A stretch of DNA of 14,042 bases from contig CAYGDC010000010.1 in the NCBI GenBank assembly GCA_964348605.1, positions 1 to 14,042 on the forward strand. The letters run 5' to 3'. How positions within the stretch are numbered: the first letter of the stretch is position 1; each line of letters begins with the position of its first letter. The position numbers and the translations under genes are program-made. The notes below the pieces were generated by a model. It was given only the letters and a program-made list of their open reading frames with translations, made no database searches and had not been told where the DNA came from. This document shows positions 12,935-14,042 of this stretch, one piece after another. This DNA is from JALOAR01 sp964348605. Its GTDB lineage: Bacteria; Patescibacteriota; Minisyncoccia; UBA6257; Colwellbacteraceae.

Positions 12935-14042
12935 ATGACTAAGGAAGAAGCGCGGAGACGCGTTGAAAAACTAAAACAAGAAATTAATAAATATAGGCGA
13001 GCATATCACATAGATGATAAATCGCTTATTTCAGATGCGGCTTTAGATTCGCTAAAAAAAGAGCTTTTTGACCTTGAAAATAAGTATCCAGAACTCATAA
13101 CGCCTGATTCGCCAACTCAAAGAGTGGGAGGAAAGCCTCTTAAAGAGTTTAAGAAAGTATTGCATGAAACGCCGATGCTTTCGTTTAACGACGCTTTTTC
13201 AGAAAAAGATATGACAGACTGGCTTACGCGAGTTGAAAATTATTTGGGACAAAAAATAAAATCCATATTTTATTGCGAACTTAAAATAGATGGGCTTGCG
13301 ATAGAGTTAGTGTACGAAAAAGGAGCTCTTGTAGAGGCATCTACAAGAGGAGACGGCAAAGTTGGAGAAGATATAACGCAAAATGTTAAAACTGTGGAAG
13401 CAATACCGCTTAAGATTACAGGCACAGATAAATATCCATTACCCGAAAAATTAATGGTAAGAGGAGAGATATTTATTACTAAAAAAGAATTTAAAAGGAT
13501 AAACAAAGAACAAGAAAAAGGAGGAAACAAGATTTTTGCAAATCCACGAAATATCGCTGCTGGCTCTTTGCGACAACTTGACTCAGCAATAACCGCAAGT
13601 CGCAAGCTTGATTCGTTTGAATACGGCATTGCTTCTGGAGTTAAATTCAGCAATCATCACGAAGAGCATCAAGCGCTTGAAGCATGGGGCTTCAAAACAA
13701 ACAAGCATAATAAATTAGCTTATTCGTTAAAAGAAGTTTTTGATTTTCGCGATTATTGGAATCAAGAAAAAAATCGCGCCAAAATAGATTATGAAATAGA
13801 CGGGATAGTGGTTTTGCTAGATGACAACGAGATATTTAGGCGCGCGGGCGTGGTAGGTAAAGCTCCTCGAGGAGCGGTTGCTTACAAGCTTTCACCTAAA
13901 GAGGCAACAACGATTGTAAAAGAAATTAGGTTTCAGGTGGGAAGAACGGGGATATTAACGCCTGTAGCGGTAATGGAGCCAGTCGTAGTTGGTGGAGTAA
14001 CTATAGCGCACGCGACTCTTCATAATATGGACCAGATAAAAA
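12935..14042 (+). CDS. ligA: NAD+-dependent DNA ligase (3' end outside window)
   Basis: The frame is open from ATG 12935 to the window edge (369 full codons of a protein usually about 670). Seen in order: the helical Ia domain with Y20-R-x-A-Y-H (NAD binding), D-x-x-S-L-I-S-D-A-x-x-D, and TPDSPTQRVGGKPL (56-69); then the adenylation domain with the nucleophile Lys117 in CELKIDGLA (114-122), STRGDGKVGEDIT (136-148), VRGEIF (motif III), NPRNIAAGSLRQ, IDGIVV and VAYKLSP, all typical LigA wording; the OB fold begins near GRTGILTPVAVMEPV. LigA seals nicks in DNA during replication and repair using NAD+. It is a core gene and marks the return to conserved chromosome right of the accessory cluster. 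Confidence 0.97.
   Translation, partial: MTKEEARRRVEKLKQEINKYRRAYHIDDKSLISDAALDSLKKELFDLENKYPELITPDSPTQRVGGKPLKEFKKVLHETPMLSFNDAFSEKDMTDWLTRVENYLGQKIKSIFYCELKIDGLAIELVYEKGALVEASTRGDGKVGEDITQNVKTVEAIPLKITGTDKYPLPEKLMVRGEIFITKKEFKRINKEQEKGGNKIFANPRNIAAGSLRQLDSAITASRKLDSFEYGIASGVKFSNHHEEHQALEAWGFKTNKHNKLAYSLKEVFDFRDYWNQEKNRAKIDYEIDGIVVLLDDNEIFRRAGVVGKAPRGAVAYKLSPKEATTIVKEIRFQVGRTGILTPVAVMEPVVVGGVTIAHATLHNMDQIK

Noticed and set aside
13270..13653. Minus-strand open frame of 127 codons
   Set aside because: Lies inside ligA, whose motifs are unambiguous; the serine- and leucine-rich product is typical of antisense frames.
1..14042. tRNA or rRNA genes
   Set aside because: No acceptor-stem plus T-loop (GTTCRA) pattern or rRNA-like sequence was seen on reading the window; the three-way structure at 10735 lacks these marks.

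Overview
The window looks like part of a low-GC bacterial genome, most likely a Candidate Phyla Radiation (Patescibacteria) lineage. The clues are the mix of genes (a small membrane-anchored methyltransferase with a GAPFLPS motif, a soluble HEISH metallopeptidase, ligA), several promoters whose -10 box sits 7-8 nt from an ATG (predicted leaderless mRNAs), scarce Shine-Dalgarno sites, and GTCATTCCCGC-type palindromic repeats. TGA is an ordinary stop: the glycosyltransferase ends ...TGA in an ATGA overlap, and long frames contain no internal TGA. The lineage is inferred from style, since no rRNA is present.

Layout. 1-1730: the 3' part of a Nudix hydrolase gene, a terminator, a convergent methyltransferase gene, a short unassigned stretch ending in a bidirectional terminator, and two overlapping genes for related small proteins, the first broken by an in-frame TGA. 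1816-2075: repeat copy 1, a palindromic GTCATTCCCGC block followed by a strong sigma70-type promoter. 2137-2298: a small plus-strand gene behind that promoter, facing a truncated PfkB-type kinase. 8260-2100, minus strand: a tightly packed seven-gene operon (phosphoribosyltransferase-like, HAD phosphatase, TrpF-RPE double TIM barrel, Ppx/GppA, short-chain dehydrogenase, deoxyribosyltransferase-like/RHH fusion, PfkB remnant). 8303-10122, plus strand: divergent glycosyltransferase 2 and APH-type kinase genes with an ATGA overlap. 10126-10497: an ASCH-domain gene. 10600-11163: a terminator, a three-way-junction RNA-like structure and repeat copy 2. 11167-11865: a membrane-anchored proline-rich protein. 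11983-end: metallopeptidase and ligA, divergent.

How the genes may work together. The minus-strand operon and the divergent pair look like one accessory locus for a phosphorylated pentose or nucleoside-like compound. A phosphoribosyl group could be attached (PRTase), rearranged by an Amadori isomerase (TrpF domain with Cys7 and Asp128 kept), epimerised (RPE domain with all four metal ligands kept), dephosphorylated (HAD), and oxidised or reduced (SDR). A nucleoside-binding RHH protein could act as sensor, and GT2 and an APH-type kinase could decorate an acceptor. This pathway order is inference; the individual family calls rest on visible motifs.

The whole cluster lies between two direct copies of the repeat that share a 90-bp identical core, 9098 bp apart. 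The truncated kinase and the small gene abutting copy 1 suggest that recombination or insertion shaped the left edge.
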